Source: an uncultured Lachnoclostridium sp.
Lineage (GTDB): Bacteria; Bacillota; Clostridia; Lachnospirales; Lachnospiraceae
Direction: 5' to 3'
Assembly (NCBI GenBank): GCA_946415315.1
Contig: CAMKRZ010000010.1
Span: 1 to 64,000, forward strand
DNA length: 64,000 bases
Part shown: positions 43,225 through 51,528 of the stretch, in pieces
How positions within the stretch are numbered: position 1 is the stretch's first letter
Layout of the letters: each line of letters opens with the position of its first letter
Made by a program: the position numbers and the translations under genes
Notes under the pieces: model-generated
Database searches by the model: none
The model's input: the letters and a program-made list of their open reading frames with translations, nothing else
What the model was told of the DNA's origin: nothing

Positions 43225-43238
43225 GAGAGCATGACTCC

Positions 43239-43257
43239 CGCGTGTAAAGAGCACGCG
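43239..43257. other. Hairpin in the gap before the racemase remnant
   Basis: CGCGTG-TAAAGAG-CACGCG, a perfect 6-bp stem in the 117-bp spacer between the nucleotidyltransferase and the racemase remnant. There is no T tract. Confidence 0.4.
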
Positions 43258-43341
43258 ATGCGGATTTCGGAGGACGGGCAGAACCAAAGCCCCTCGTGGG
43301 CAACGCGGATTGACCGCGAAATTCAAATAAGAAGGTGTAAC

Positions 43342-43746
43342 ATGAAGAAGATCGGACTTGTCGGGGGAACCGGGCCGGAATCTACGGCGATGTATTACAA
43401 GATTCGGAAAGTAGGCCTTCTCGGGACGGCTTTTACGATGGAACAGGAGTATATGAAGCAGGATCTGAAGGCGGCAGGCATACAGGTTTTCGTTCCGAAT
43501 GAACAGGAAAGGGAACTGGTGGCAAGAAGGATCTTCAAGGAGCTTGAGAACGGAATTGTGAAGAAGGAAACACTTAGGGAGTTTCAGACGATTATGAACA
43601 GAATGAAGGAGCAGGACGGTATCGAAGGCGTCATTCTCGGATGTACGGAATTGCCGCTTCTGCTGAACTCCGAAACCTGTCCGGTACACTGCCTGGATGC
43701 GGTACAGATTCACATCCGTAAACTCATTGAGTTAGCGATGGAATAA
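43342..43746 (+). pseudogene. Aspartate/glutamate racemase with large internal deletion
   Basis: A 134-residue frame against about 230 in the family. It begins MKKIGLVGGTGPESTAMYYK, the racemase start, then jumps straight to IRKVGLLGTAFTMEQEYMK, which normally lies some 95 residues later, and ends with the second catalytic region VILGCTELPLLL. The first catalytic Cys and half of the substrate site are missing; the frame is kept. The junction is near 43402. An active enzyme is unlikely. ATG 43342 follows AGAAGGTG. Confidence 0.85.
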
Positions 43747-43770
43747 ACCATCGAACAAGGAGCAAACGAA

Positions 43771-44445
43771 TTGAATACGCATAGAAACGCGCGACTTCTC
43801 GGGCTGTTCAGCGGCTTCCAGGAGCATCATTTTAACGATGCGCACGAGGAGGTCCTTCGGGCGAATCTTCCGAAGCGGGACAGCATTGTGTTTATCAGTG
43901 CCGATCCGGAGAATTTTGCGCAAAATGATGATGACCGCGACGGCATGCACGAGATGTTCGCTGAGCGCGGACTGGCATTTGCCGAAAAACATGTGATCGA
44001 CCGGCGCACCGGCGCGGCGGAGGCAGTGAGACTTGTTCGCGAGGCGGACTGCATCTGGCTCATGGGCGGCGAATCGACGTGGCAGCTTCAGTTGATCCGC
44101 GATCTCGGGCTTGATACAGAGCTTCGTGAGAGCAAGGCAGTGATCCTCGGTGTGAGCGCCGGTTCGATGAATCTCGGACGCACGGTAGCGTACATCTGGG
44201 ACGACCCGCATTTTTACGAGGCGTTAGGGCTCACGAACATCACGATCAAGGCGCATTACGAGGAGGGGGAATGGTTTATCCCGAGGCTTCTCGAAATGTC
44301 CAAGACCCATCCGATCGTTGCGATGGTGGACATGAGCGCAATCTTCGTGAAGGGCGACGACGTGTGGAAGGTCGGCGACATGCACCTGGTTGACAAGGGT
44401 GAGATCGGGCCGATCACGGATGAAAAACTGAAGGAGTTTCTTTGA
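43771..44445 (+). CDS. Peptidase S51 / dipeptidase E-like protein
   Basis: A 224-residue serine peptidase-like protein of family S51 (dipeptidase E, cyanophycinase relatives) in the class I glutamine-amidotransferase fold. The nucleophile elbow is ILGVSAGSMNLG with Ser in GVSAGS; CIWLMGGESTWQL is the GG(E/N)-type loop, and TIKAHYEEGEWF carries the His position. Family members split Asp-X dipeptides. The start is TTG 43771, eight bases after AAGGAG. The next gene starts 1 bp after its stop. Confidence 0.88.
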   Translation: MNTHRNARLLGLFSGFQEHHFNDAHEEVLRANLPKRDSIVFISADPENFAQNDDDRDGMHEMFAERGLAFAEKHVIDRRTGAAEAVRLVREADCIWLMGGESTWQLQLIRDLGLDTELRESKAVILGVSAGSMNLGRTVAYIWDDPHFYEALGLTNITIKAHYEEGEWFIPRLLEMSKTHPIVAMVDMSAIFVKGDDVWKVGDMHLVDKGEIGPITDEKLKEFL

Positions 44446-44446
44446 C

Positions 44447-44854
44447 ATGACAGAGATTATAGAATTAACAGAGGAGCAGTCGGAAGAGCTCAACGAGGCT
44501 TTGGAGGAGTTCGATACCGAGCATATCACGTACCGCATGGAGGGCAGTGTGTGCCTTGGAATGCAGAAGGACGGCGAGCTGATTGCCGGCGTGAACGCGT
44601 ATGTGACGTGCTTCAAAATCCTGTATATCGAGACGTTGTTCGTGCAGGAGGAGTATCGCAGAACGGGCCTCGGGAAGCAGCTGATCACCGAGCTGGAACG
44701 CCGTGCGAAGAAGATGGGCGTGAACCTCATCCGAGTCGACACGTTTGACTGGCAGGGCAAGGACTTCTATCTTGCGATGGGGTATGAGCTTGCCGGTCAG
44801 TACACCTGCGAAGAGGACGGCTATTCCGAGTATTTCTTCCTAAAACGGATTTAG
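44447..44854 (+). CDS. GNAT N-acetyltransferase
   Basis: A 135-residue single GNAT, among the shortest in the array. It shows LGMQKDGELIAGVNAYV, the acetyl-CoA loop VQEEYRRTGLGKQLITELERRAKKMG and DTFDWQGKDFYLAMGYELAG. The ATG is 1 bp after the S51 stop, so it is translationally coupled. Its 3' flank carries the first copy of the 23-bp repeat. Confidence 0.92.
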   Translation: MTEIIELTEEQSEELNEALEEFDTEHITYRMEGSVCLGMQKDGELIAGVNAYVTCFKILYIETLFVQEEYRRTGLGKQLITELERRAKKMGVNLIRVDTFDWQGKDFYLAMGYELAGQYTCEEDGYSEYFFLKRI

Positions 44855-44869
44855 ACGGCTGGGAACCTT

Positions 44870-44893
44870 GGGGACGGGGTTACTGGTCCATTA
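44870..44893 (+). repeat. Dispersed 23-bp direct repeat, copy 1
   Basis: Reads GGGGACGGGGTTA, C, then TGGTCCATTA. It lies 16 bp after the stop of the GNAT at 44447-44854 and 75 bp before the next GNAT start. GGAC and GTCC inside it can pair. Three more copies in the same direction lie at 45526, 50655 and 51482. Confidence 0.85.
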
Positions 44894-44967
44894 CGGAAAT
44901 GGCTTTCAAGTTCAGATTTTGCTGGCGTTGACCCGGAAAGACAAACAAAAACAGGGGGATTTTGCAT

Positions 44968-45549
44968 ATGGTTATTTGCGAGACAGAGCGCTTGATCTTG
45001 CGCGATTTTACGAGAGCGGATATCGATAAGAGAATCGAGTGGGAGACCGTCGACCGCGAGTGGCTCGACTGGGACGCCCCGTGGGAGCGGGAAAATGACC
45101 TCCCGGTCGATGAGATGGTGCAGGGACTCGAGGAGTTCGCCGATATGACGGCGGCCAAGGGACCCGACGATATGCGCTTCGGTTTTCAGATTGATGTCAA
45201 GGAGACCGGCGAGTACATCGGTTGGATCAGCTGCTACTGCATCGATGACAACTATGAGTACACGGATGACGATGCGTTGTTTGCGTTTGGCATCGACATT
45301 CCGCCGCAGTCGTGCCGCGGAAAGGGCTACGGATACGAGGCGTTCAAGGCGGCAATCGAGTATCTTCAGTCAAAGGGCATGAAGGAAATCTACACACAGA
45401 CGTGGTCCGGCAACACGCGAATGATCGCGCTTGCCGAGAAACTTGGGTTCCGCGAGATCTGCAGGAAGAAGGACTATCGTGAAGTGCGCGGGAAGAAGTA
45501 CGACGGACTTACGTTTGTGTACCGTGGGGACGGGGTTAGTGGTCCATAA
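44968..45549 (+). CDS. GNAT acetyltransferase with repeat-derived C-terminus
   Basis: A 193-residue RimJ/RimL-like GNAT: ICETERLILRDFTRADIDKRIEWE, GWISCYCIDDNYEY, the acetyl-CoA loop RGKGYGYEAFKAAIEYLQSKG and TRMIALAEKLGFREICRKK. Its last residues Arg-Gly-Asp-Gly-Val-Ser-Gly-Pro and its TAA stop are encoded by copy 2 of the dispersed repeat, so the natural end was overwritten or extended when the repeat arrived. It is bracketed by copies 1 and 2, a one-gene unit of 656 bp. ATG 44968 follows GGGGGA. Confidence 0.9.
   Translation: MVICETERLILRDFTRADIDKRIEWETVDREWLDWDAPWERENDLPVDEMVQGLEEFADMTAAKGPDDMRFGFQIDVKETGEYIGWISCYCIDDNYEYTDDDALFAFGIDIPPQSCRGKGYGYEAFKAAIEYLQSKGMKEIYTQTWSGNTRMIALAEKLGFREICRKKDYREVRGKKYDGLTFVYRGDGVSGP
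45526..45549 (+). repeat. Dispersed 23-bp direct repeat, copy 2
   Basis: Reads GGGGACGGGGTTA, G, then TGGTCCATAA. It supplies the C-terminal codons and the TAA stop of the GNAT at 44968. Same direction as the other copies; the GH31 gene starts 50 bp later. Confidence 0.85.
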
Positions 45550-45598
45550 TCTGGTTTTCCGGTCGCGGGAGACTGCATTCGAAAGAGAGAATAACAAT

Positions 45599-47899
45599 AT
45601 GCTTACAGCAATCAAACCGAAGAGCAGACAAATCACCGACGCGGAGCGCACGGAAGACGGAGTAGTATTCCGTTCGGAGTTTGAAATGCTCCGCGTGCAG
45701 GTCAAAACACCGGAAATCGTGAGGATTACCGCGACTCCGTGCGAGCATTTTTCGAAGAAAGAGCGGCCGGGCACAGTCTGTGACAGAGTGAGCGACGAGT
45801 ATTCAATCGGCGAAGACTGCGGCGAGTATATACTTACGACAAATGCCGTGACCGTGTATGTGGACAAGGCTTCCGGAGCGATCCGTTTCAATGATCCCGA
45901 CGGGCGTGAAATGCTGCGCGAGAACCGTCATGCGGCAAGAACGTATGAGGAGTTTGAGACGTATACGCTTGCGGGAACGGAGCAGAAGACGCGCATCATC
46001 GATACTGCGGACGGAAAGAAGGAAGTGCTCGAGCAGCCGCTTAAGATCCCTACAGGAAAGAGCTTTCATATCCGGCTTTTGCTGGAACTCGGAGACGAGG
46101 CACTTTATGGGTTCGGTCAGCATGAGCAGACGATGGGGTCTCTTCGTAACAAGACACTGTATCTGCACCAGGCCAACCGGCAGATCGCCGTTCCCATGGT
46201 TGTTTCGACCAAGGGATACGGTATTCTTTTTGATGCGTATTGTCCCATGATCTTCCGGGAGGATGAGAGCGGGGCAGTCGTTCATCTGGAGGCGGACCGC
46301 GAGCTGGATTACTATGTCATGGTTGGCGGGATGAACCGGGTAATCCGCAATTATCGTGTGCTCACCGGCAAGGCAGTGATGCTTCCGAAGTGGGCATTCG
46401 GCTATATTCAGTCGCAGGAGCGCTATGAGACGCAGGAGGAGATCCTGCGGACGGCAGCGAAATCCCGGGAACTGGGTATCGGCATGGATTGCATCGTGCT
46501 CGACTGGATCAGCTGGGGAGAAAACCAGTGGGGTCAGAAGAGCTACGACGAGAAGCGTTTTCCGGCGCCGAAGGAGATGATCGGGACGCTGCACAACGAG
46601 CATGTTCGTTTTATGATCTCGCTTTGGCCGACCATGGCAGCGCAGACGGAGGATCACAGAGAATTTGCCGAACAGGGGCTGTTCCTTCCGGCAAGCGACA
46701 TTTACAACGTGTTTCGCAAGGAAGCGCGGGAACTATATTGGAAACAGTTGGAACGGAAGCATTTTGCGTACGGAACGGATGCATGGTGGTGTGACAGCAG
46801 CGAGCCGATCACGCCCGAGTGGAATCATGTGGAGCGGCCGGAACCGTCGCGCCTGTACGAGGAGTATTGCTCGGAGGCGGGACTTCGGCTGCCGTATGAA
46901 TACTGCAATGCGTTTCCTCTTTATCACGCGATGGGAATCTATGAGAACCAACGCGAGTGCATGAACCGGAAGAAGGCGACAGCAGCGGATTACCGGGAGA
47001 AGCGCGTGTGTAATCTGACACGGAGCGCATACACGGGGCAGCAGCGGTATGGAACGATCATGTGGTCGGGCGACACCGCGGCGAGCTGGGAAACGCTTCG
47101 GGCACAGGTCACGGCAGGGCTTCATTTCTGCGCAAGCGGACTTCCGTACTGGACAATGGATATCGGAGCATTTTTCGTAAAATCCGGTGTTCAGTGGTAC
47201 TGGGACGGCAGATATGACAATACGGTGGAAGATAAAGCGTACTGTGAGTTGTTTGTGCGCTGGTATCAGCTGGGATGTTTTCTGCCGGTCTTCCGTGGTC
47301 ACGGAACCGATTGCAGGCGGGAACTCTGGAACTTCAAGGGTGAGTTTTACGATGCGCTGATTAAGGCGAACCGCCTGAGGTATCAGCTCATTCCGTATAT
47401 CTACTCCGAGGCCGGCAAAGTGTGGCTGGACGACACATCCATGATCCGCTGGCTGGCGTTTGATGATCCGGACGACCGTGAGGTGTGGAACATCACGGAC
47501 CAGTATCTGTTCGGGGACTCTCTTATGATCTGCCCGGTGCTTTGGCCGATGTACTATGACGAGGGCGGAACAAAGGTTGAGAATCCGGTATTGACGCGAC
47601 AGGTGTATTTTCCGAAAGGATGCGGCTGGTATGATCTGTATACCGGCCGACGCTACCCCGGCGGAAGCCACGCAGTTGTTTCGGCGGCGCTTGATGAGAT
47701 TCCGGTGTTTGTGAAGGCGGGCAGTGTCATTCCGATGTGTGAGGCAGCGATGTCCACGGATGAACTCGGCGAGGTGACGTTCCGTGCATACGGCGATGGC
47801 GAGTGCCGGTATCGTTATTACACGGACGCTGGTGACGGCTATGGATACGAGAATGGCGAGTACACAGTGCGGGAGATTACGGAAAATAAAACCGTTTAG
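45599..47899 (+). CDS. Glycoside hydrolase family 31 (alpha-xylosidase/alpha-glucosidase type)
   Basis: A 766-residue GH31 enzyme without signal peptide. The N-terminal beta-sandwich contains GDEALYGFGQHEQ. The barrel holds the nucleophile Asp399 in YGTDAWWCDSSEP and the acid/base Asp492 in TIMWSGDTAASWE; IVLDWISWGENQWG and FCASGLPYWTMDIGAFF line the active site. The pattern is closest to alpha-xylosidase-like members, which would fit the xylan enzymes at 22-27 kb, though it lies 18 kb away within the acetyltransferase array. ATG 45599 has only a weak GAAAGAGAG site. Degenerate copies of its 3' end follow. Confidence 0.92.
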   Translation: MLTAIKPKSRQITDAERTEDGVVFRSEFEMLRVQVKTPEIVRITATPCEHFSKKERPGTVCDRVSDEYSIGEDCGEYILTTNAVTVYVDKASGAIRFNDPDGREMLRENRHAARTYEEFETYTLAGTEQKTRIIDTADGKKEVLEQPLKIPTGKSFHIRLLLELGDEALYGFGQHEQTMGSLRNKTLYLHQANRQIAVPMVVSTKGYGILFDAYCPMIFREDESGAVVHLEADRELDYYVMVGGMNRVIRNYRVLTGKAVMLPKWAFGYIQSQERYETQEEILRTAAKSRELGIGMDCIVLDWISWGENQWGQKSYDEKRFPAPKEMIGTLHNEHVRFMISLWPTMAAQTEDHREFAEQGLFLPASDIYNVFRKEARELYWKQLERKHFAYGTDAWWCDSSEPITPEWNHVERPEPSRLYEEYCSEAGLRLPYEYCNAFPLYHAMGIYENQRECMNRKKATAADYREKRVCNLTRSAYTGQQRYGTIMWSGDTAASWETLRAQVTAGLHFCASGLPYWTMDIGAFFVKSGVQWYWDGRYDNTVEDKAYCELFVRWYQLGCFLPVFRGHGTDCRRELWNFKGEFYDALIKANRLRYQLIPYIYSEAGKVWLDDTSMIRWLAFDDPDDREVWNITDQYLFGDSLMICPVLWPMYYDEGGTKVENPVLTRQVYFPKGCGWYDLYTGRRYPGGSHAVVSAALDEIPVFVKAGSVIPMCEAAMSTDELGEVTFRAYGDGECRYRYYTDAGDGYGYENGEYTVREITENKTV

Positions 47900-47965
47900 G
47901 TTGGGATTGCGGAAAATAAGCGTTCAGGACGGAGATTACGGAAATAAAACCTTTCCGGCTAAGAG
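47873..47965 (+). repeat. Three degenerate ~30-bp tandem copies across the GH31 stop
   Basis: Units begin near 47873, 47904 and 47932. Each has GATTACGGAAAATAA-like sequence (GATTGCGG in the second, one A fewer in the third) followed by a C/G-rich end such as CCGTTTAGG or CGTTCAGG. The first copy encodes the Ile-Thr-Glu-Asn-Lys end of the protein and its stop. It is the same kind of gene-end duplication as at 11190. No promoter is evident before the next gene at 47995. Confidence 0.6.
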
Positions 47966-47994
47966 TAAATGGAAAAGAATTGAGGAAACAAACA

Positions 47995-48507
47995 ATGGAT
48001 AAGGGTAAAATAATTTTTTTGAACGGAGTGACGAGCTCCGGCAAAACTTCGATCGTTGAGGCGCTTCAGGAGCGCAGAGATCAATTTTTCTATGTTGTTG
48101 CGAACGATCTGTTCGCGGAGATGGTCGGTGAGCAATACTTAGAGGAGAACTACTGGAAGTATCTCGCGGACGTGATCATCATGATGTATCACACGGCGAA
48201 GCTGTACTCCGATCTCGGGAAAAATGTGCTGATCGACGGCATCCTGGTTGAGCGTGACGAGATCAAACCGCACTATGAGAAACTCATGGAGATCATGAAG
48301 GACAGCCCGCTTAGCATCGTGGAGGTGTACTGTCCGCTTGATGTGTGCAGACAGCGAAACATCGAGCGCGGCGACCGCTTTGAGAGCCAGTCGGACGAGC
48401 AGGCGGAGCTGATGAGCAAGGACATCAAGTACACGATGCGCGTCGATACGAGCGTGAACTCCCCCGCGGAGTGCGCAGAGCAGATTGTGAAGGCGCTGTT
48501 TGAGTAA
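47995..48507 (+). CDS. Chloramphenicol phosphotransferase-like kinase
   Basis: A 170-residue P-loop kinase of the CPT family (PF07931). The P-loop GVTSSGKTS lies at residues 11-19, the catalytic Asp region is VVANDLF (Asp38), and LIDGILVERDE, EVYCPLDVCRQRNIERGDRFESQ and MRVDTSVNSPAECAEQI follow the family order, including the lid Arg. CPT of Streptomyces phosphorylates chloramphenicol; homologues elsewhere have unknown substrates. ATG 47995 follows TGAGGAAACA. Two hairpins follow the gene. Confidence 0.87.
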   Translation: MDKGKIIFLNGVTSSGKTSIVEALQERRDQFFYVVANDLFAEMVGEQYLEENYWKYLADVIIMMYHTAKLYSDLGKNVLIDGILVERDEIKPHYEKLMEIMKDSPLSIVEVYCPLDVCRQRNIERGDRFESQSDEQAELMSKDIKYTMRVDTSVNSPAECAEQIVKALFE

Positions 48508-48509
48508 AC

Positions 48510-48560
48510 GGCAGCGGTGCTGCCTGCAAAGACGGAAGCGCGGAACAGATCCGCGTTTCC
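48510..48560. other. Two consecutive intergenic hairpins
   Basis: GGCAGC-GGT-GCTGCC (48510-48524) and GGAAGCGCGGA-ACAGA-TCCGCGTTTCC (48534-48560, one wobble pair). Both are stable but lack a T tract, so they may act as a partial terminator or RNA-stability element between the kinase and the isochorismatase gene. Confidence 0.55.
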
Positions 48561-48594
48561 GCCTGACGGAAATCCGGACAGGAGGAATTGAACT

Positions 48595-49113
48595 ATGGTA
48601 TTATTGGCAATCGATCTTCAGAAAGGTCTGGTTGTAGAAGATTTGTATAACTTTGAAGGGTTTGTTGCGAACATGAAGAAGCTTCTCGCGGAGGCGAGAG
48701 CACGCGGCGTGGAGGTCATCTATGTGCGGCACGACGCAGGCGAGGGAAGCGGCATGAGCGAGGGCGACGAGGATTTTGAATTTTACGAAGAACTTGCGCC
48801 TCTGCTCGGCGAGAAGATGTTCGTGAAGACCGTTAACAGCTGTTTCAGCAACAAGGAGCTTTGCAAATATCTCGAGGAGAAGGGCGAGGAGACGATGATC
48901 ATCGCCGGACTTCAGACCAACTACTGCATCGACGCGTCGATCAAGTCCGCGTTTGACCGCGACTACGGCGTGATCGTGCCCGAGGGCTGCAATTCCACAT
49001 TTGACAACGACTACATGACCGGCGAAACCACATACCGTTACTACAACGAGGACATATGGGAAGCTTTCGCGTACTTAGTCAGCATTGAAGAAGCATTTGA
49101 GGTAGAAGAATGA
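48595..49113 (+). CDS. Isochorismatase-like cysteine hydrolase
   Basis: A 172-residue isochorismatase-superfamily hydrolase with the Asp7-Lys78-Cys111 triad: LLAIDLQKG, FVKTVNSCF and GLQTNYCIDASIKSAF, with the cis-peptide region just before the Cys. Substrates in the family are small amides such as nicotinamide or N-carbamoyl compounds. ATG 48595 follows AGGAGG. It overlaps the next GNAT by ATGA (49110-49113), so both are translationally coupled. Confidence 0.92.
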   Translation: MVLLAIDLQKGLVVEDLYNFEGFVANMKKLLAEARARGVEVIYVRHDAGEGSGMSEGDEDFEFYEELAPLLGEKMFVKTVNSCFSNKELCKYLEEKGEETMIIAGLQTNYCIDASIKSAFDRDYGVIVPEGCNSTFDNDYMTGETTYRYYNEDIWEAFAYLVSIEEAFEVEE

Positions 49114-49700
49114 AAAGAGAACACAACATTGTAGCATTGCCGAAGGAGGATTGGAAGGGAGTTCCGATTCCGCTTCGGTACACCACAGAGGAGTATTTCG
49201 ACGTGGAGATCACGGAGACTCCGGACGCTTACGAGGCGAAGCTGGTCAAGAAGAAGTTTGAGACGCCGGTGACGCACACGCCGGAGGAGTATGATTTTCC
49301 GGATGGGCTGTATCAGGACCACTGGGAGAAGGCTGAGGCGTACGGCATGTACTCCGAGGAGAACGGCGAGCGGAAGCTCTTGGCGTGCATCGAGGTATGC
49401 CCCGAGGAATGGAGCAACCGTCTGATGGTGACGGAACTGTGGGTGGACGATTCCCTGCACCGCCAGGGCGTCGGCACGGCTCTGATGAACAAGGCGAAGG
49501 AGATCGCAAAAGCGCAGGGGCGTCGGGCGGTCATTCTGGAGACGCAAAACTGCAACGTGAGAGCGATCGCGTTCTACAAGAGCCAGGGCTTTCAGCTGCT
49601 TGGCTTCGATACCTGCTGCTACACAAACCGTGACATCGAACGACATGAAGTGCGGATCAACCTTGTGTACTTCATGGACAACCGTGCGGGCCGATTTTAA
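49110..49700 (+). CDS. GNAT N-acetyltransferase
   Basis: A 196-residue GNAT with a longer N-terminal segment (residues 1-75) and a core of ACIEVCPEEWSNRLMVTELWVDDSLHRQGVGTALMNKAKEIAKAQG (acetyl-CoA loop RQGVGTA) and NVRAIAFYKSQGFQLLGFD. It resembles the streptothricin acetyltransferase type in layout (ELWVDDSLHRQGVG is typical of Sat-like enzymes), but the substrate is not proven. Overlaps the isochorismatase stop by 4 bp. Confidence 0.9.
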   Translation: MKREHNIVALPKEDWKGVPIPLRYTTEEYFDVEITETPDAYEAKLVKKKFETPVTHTPEEYDFPDGLYQDHWEKAEAYGMYSEENGERKLLACIEVCPEEWSNRLMVTELWVDDSLHRQGVGTALMNKAKEIAKAQGRRAVILETQNCNVRAIAFYKSQGFQLLGFDTCCYTNRDIERHEVRINLVYFMDNRAGRF

Positions 49701-49723
49701 GGGCTCCGCAGAACGGAGGCAGT

Positions 49724-50638
49724 ATGATCACGACAAAACAATTTCAGATATTGACCGACATCGACCTAGTGTGGAAGTTGATGACACAGGTTTATGATCA
49801 CGAAGAGAGCAACGGACCTGCGGCACCGTTTTTCGAGTATGCGATCACGTCGCCGTGGCACGACCGCGATTACGACCGTCTGGACCGGTTCTGGATGGAC
49901 GGGGATGTGCCGGTTGCATTTGTCTTCTACGAGACGTCTGCGGACGAGCTCTATTTCGTGCTGCGGCCCGGTTACGAGGCACTTGCGGACGAAATGATCG
50001 AGTACGCGGACACGGCGTTTCCGAAGTTTGAGGAGCCGACGGAGTTCGTGCTCGGAAGCCGCCAGACGGTGTTGATCGAGGCAGCGAAGCGGCGCGGGTA
50101 TCAGCTTGCGTACGAGAGTTCAGATCTGTATTTTGATTTCCGGACCGGAACGCTTGATTATCCGCTCCCGGAGGGGTATCATTTTACGAACCCGAAGGAC
50201 AACGACCCTCTCAAGGTCGCCAAATGTCTGTGGGACGGCTTTAACAAGGCGGAACACGGCGAGTTCAAGGACTGGGAGACGCCGGTGAAGAACGGCGGGA
50301 TCAGCCCGCACGAGCTTTACCAGAACGTGCTCGGCGCCACGATCGCGCCCGCACCGCATGCAACTTACGACTATACCACCGTTATTGCGGATGAGAACGA
50401 CAATTACGTCTGCTTCTCCGGGATGTGGTGGGTGCCGGAAAATAAACTTGCCTACATGGAGCCTCTCTGCACGGTTCCCGAGCATCAGCACAAGGGACTC
50501 GCGGCGGCTGCGCTTGCGCACCACGAGCAGGTTCTTCGGCCGCTCGGTGCAGAGGTGATCACCGGAGGCGGCAACGACTTCTACCGGAAGATCGGATACA
50601 AGGGCGTCCATGTGACAGGGCACTATCGGAAGCAATGA
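49724..50638 (+). CDS. Two-lobed GNAT acetyltransferase
   Basis: A 304-residue protein with a degenerate N-terminal GNAT-like lobe (residues 1-140) and a C-terminal GNAT: NYVCFSGMWWVPENKLAYMEPLCTVPEHQHKGLAAAALAHHEQVLRPLG, where the acetyl-CoA loop reads HQHKGLAAA, then GGGNDFYRKIGYKGVHV. Two-lobed GNATs of this size are common in Firmicutes and mostly uncharacterised. ATG 49724 follows CGGAGG. Copy 3 of the dispersed repeat begins 17 bp after its stop. Confidence 0.88.
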   Translation: MITTKQFQILTDIDLVWKLMTQVYDHEESNGPAAPFFEYAITSPWHDRDYDRLDRFWMDGDVPVAFVFYETSADELYFVLRPGYEALADEMIEYADTAFPKFEEPTEFVLGSRQTVLIEAAKRRGYQLAYESSDLYFDFRTGTLDYPLPEGYHFTNPKDNDPLKVAKCLWDGFNKAEHGEFKDWETPVKNGGISPHELYQNVLGATIAPAPHATYDYTTVIADENDNYVCFSGMWWVPENKLAYMEPLCTVPEHQHKGLAAAALAHHEQVLRPLGAEVITGGGNDFYRKIGYKGVHVTGHYRKQ

Positions 50639-50654
50639 ACATTGGTGAGCCCGT

Positions 50655-50677
50655 GGGACGGGGTTAGTGGTCCATTA
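50655..50677 (+). repeat. Dispersed 23-bp direct repeat, copy 3
   Basis: Reads GGGACGGGGTTA, G, then TGGTCCATTA. It lies between the GNAT stop at 50638 and the methyltransferase start at 50709, in the same direction as the others. Confidence 0.85.
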
Positions 50678-50708
50678 CCGGGCATCATCAAAAGAAATGA
50701 GGAGCGAT

Positions 50709-51494
50709 ATGGATTACCTGAAAGAAAACAGTAAAATATGGGATGACCGGTCTGCCAACGCGGACCGGTGGTCCGTCCCGGTCTCGAGCGAGGAAGTGGC
50801 GCTTGCGAGACAGGGCGAATGGAGCATTTTGCTGACGCCAACGAAGCCGGTCCCGCGCGACTGGTTTCCGCAGGAGTTGGCCGGAAAGCAGGTTTTGTGC
50901 CTCGCGAGCGGAGGCGGCCAGCAGGGCCCGATCCTCGCCGCAACGGGTGCAAACGTGACAGTGTTCGACAACAGTAGAACGCAGTTAGATAAGGACTTGT
51001 ACGTTGCAAACAGGGACGGACTGACAATCGCTACGGCGCAGGGAAACATGCAGGATCTGTCCGAATTTGCCGACGAGAGTTTTGACCTTGTGATCAATCC
51101 GTGGTCGAACAGTTACATCGACAACGTGCTTCCGGTGTGGAAGGAGTGCGCTCGTGTTCTCAAAAAAGGCGGCATTCTCATCGCCGGCTTCAGCAACGGG
51201 GTCGAGAGTATCTTCGACCCGGTGAAGATTGAGCAGGGCGTGCTCAGCGTGGAGTACAAGCTTCCGTATGCGGACGTCGATCATCTGGACGATCCGGGGA
51301 TCAAGCGCATTGCGGAGGCCGAAGGCTACATCTGGGGGCACACGCTCACGGACCAGATCGGCGGACAGATCGACGCGGGTTTTGCGATCGTCGGGTTCTA
51401 TGAGGACCGCGGCGGTACCCCACTTGACAACTTTATGAGCGGCTCGATTGCGACGAAAGCGGTGAAGCTTGGGGGACCTGAGGGACGGGGTTAG
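50709..51494 (+). CDS. Class I SAM-dependent methyltransferase, repeat-bracketed
   Basis: A 261-residue methyltransferase. The SAM-binding motif I is VLCLASGGGQQGPILAATGANVTVFDNS, motif II-like QGNMQDLSEFADESFDLVINPWS and post-motif ARVLKKGGILIAGF. The closest recognisable group is the small-molecule/SAM methyltransferase family of Firmicutes. Its last codons (Gly-Pro-Glu-Gly-Arg-Gly) and the TAG stop come from copy 4 of the dispersed repeat, while copy 3 lies just upstream, so the gene is bracketed in the same way as the GNAT at 44968. ATG 50709 follows GAGGAG. Confidence 0.9.
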   Translation: MDYLKENSKIWDDRSANADRWSVPVSSEEVALARQGEWSILLTPTKPVPRDWFPQELAGKQVLCLASGGGQQGPILAATGANVTVFDNSRTQLDKDLYVANRDGLTIATAQGNMQDLSEFADESFDLVINPWSNSYIDNVLPVWKECARVLKKGGILIAGFSNGVESIFDPVKIEQGVLSVEYKLPYADVDHLDDPGIKRIAEAEGYIWGHTLTDQIGGQIDAGFAIVGFYEDRGGTPLDNFMSGSIATKAVKLGGPEGRG

Positions 51495-51504
51495 TGGTTC
51501 ATTA
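51482..51504 (+). repeat. Dispersed 23-bp direct repeat, copy 4
   Basis: Reads GGGACGGGGTTA, G, then TGGTTCATTA, with one C-to-T change. It overlaps the 3' end of the methyltransferase gene and supplies its TAG stop. The next gene starts 25 bp later. Confidence 0.85.
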
Positions 51505-51528
51505 TCAGTATGAAAGAGGATTACGGAT

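Noticed and set aside
44870..51504. The 23-bp repeats as integron attC sites
   Set aside because: They contain GTTA but not the GTTRRRY core with matching RYYYAAC, lack long imperfect inverted repeats, and no integron integrase is present in the window.
44870..51504. The 23-bp repeats as a CRISPR array
   Set aside because: Only four copies, separated by whole genes, with no regular spacers and no cas genes.
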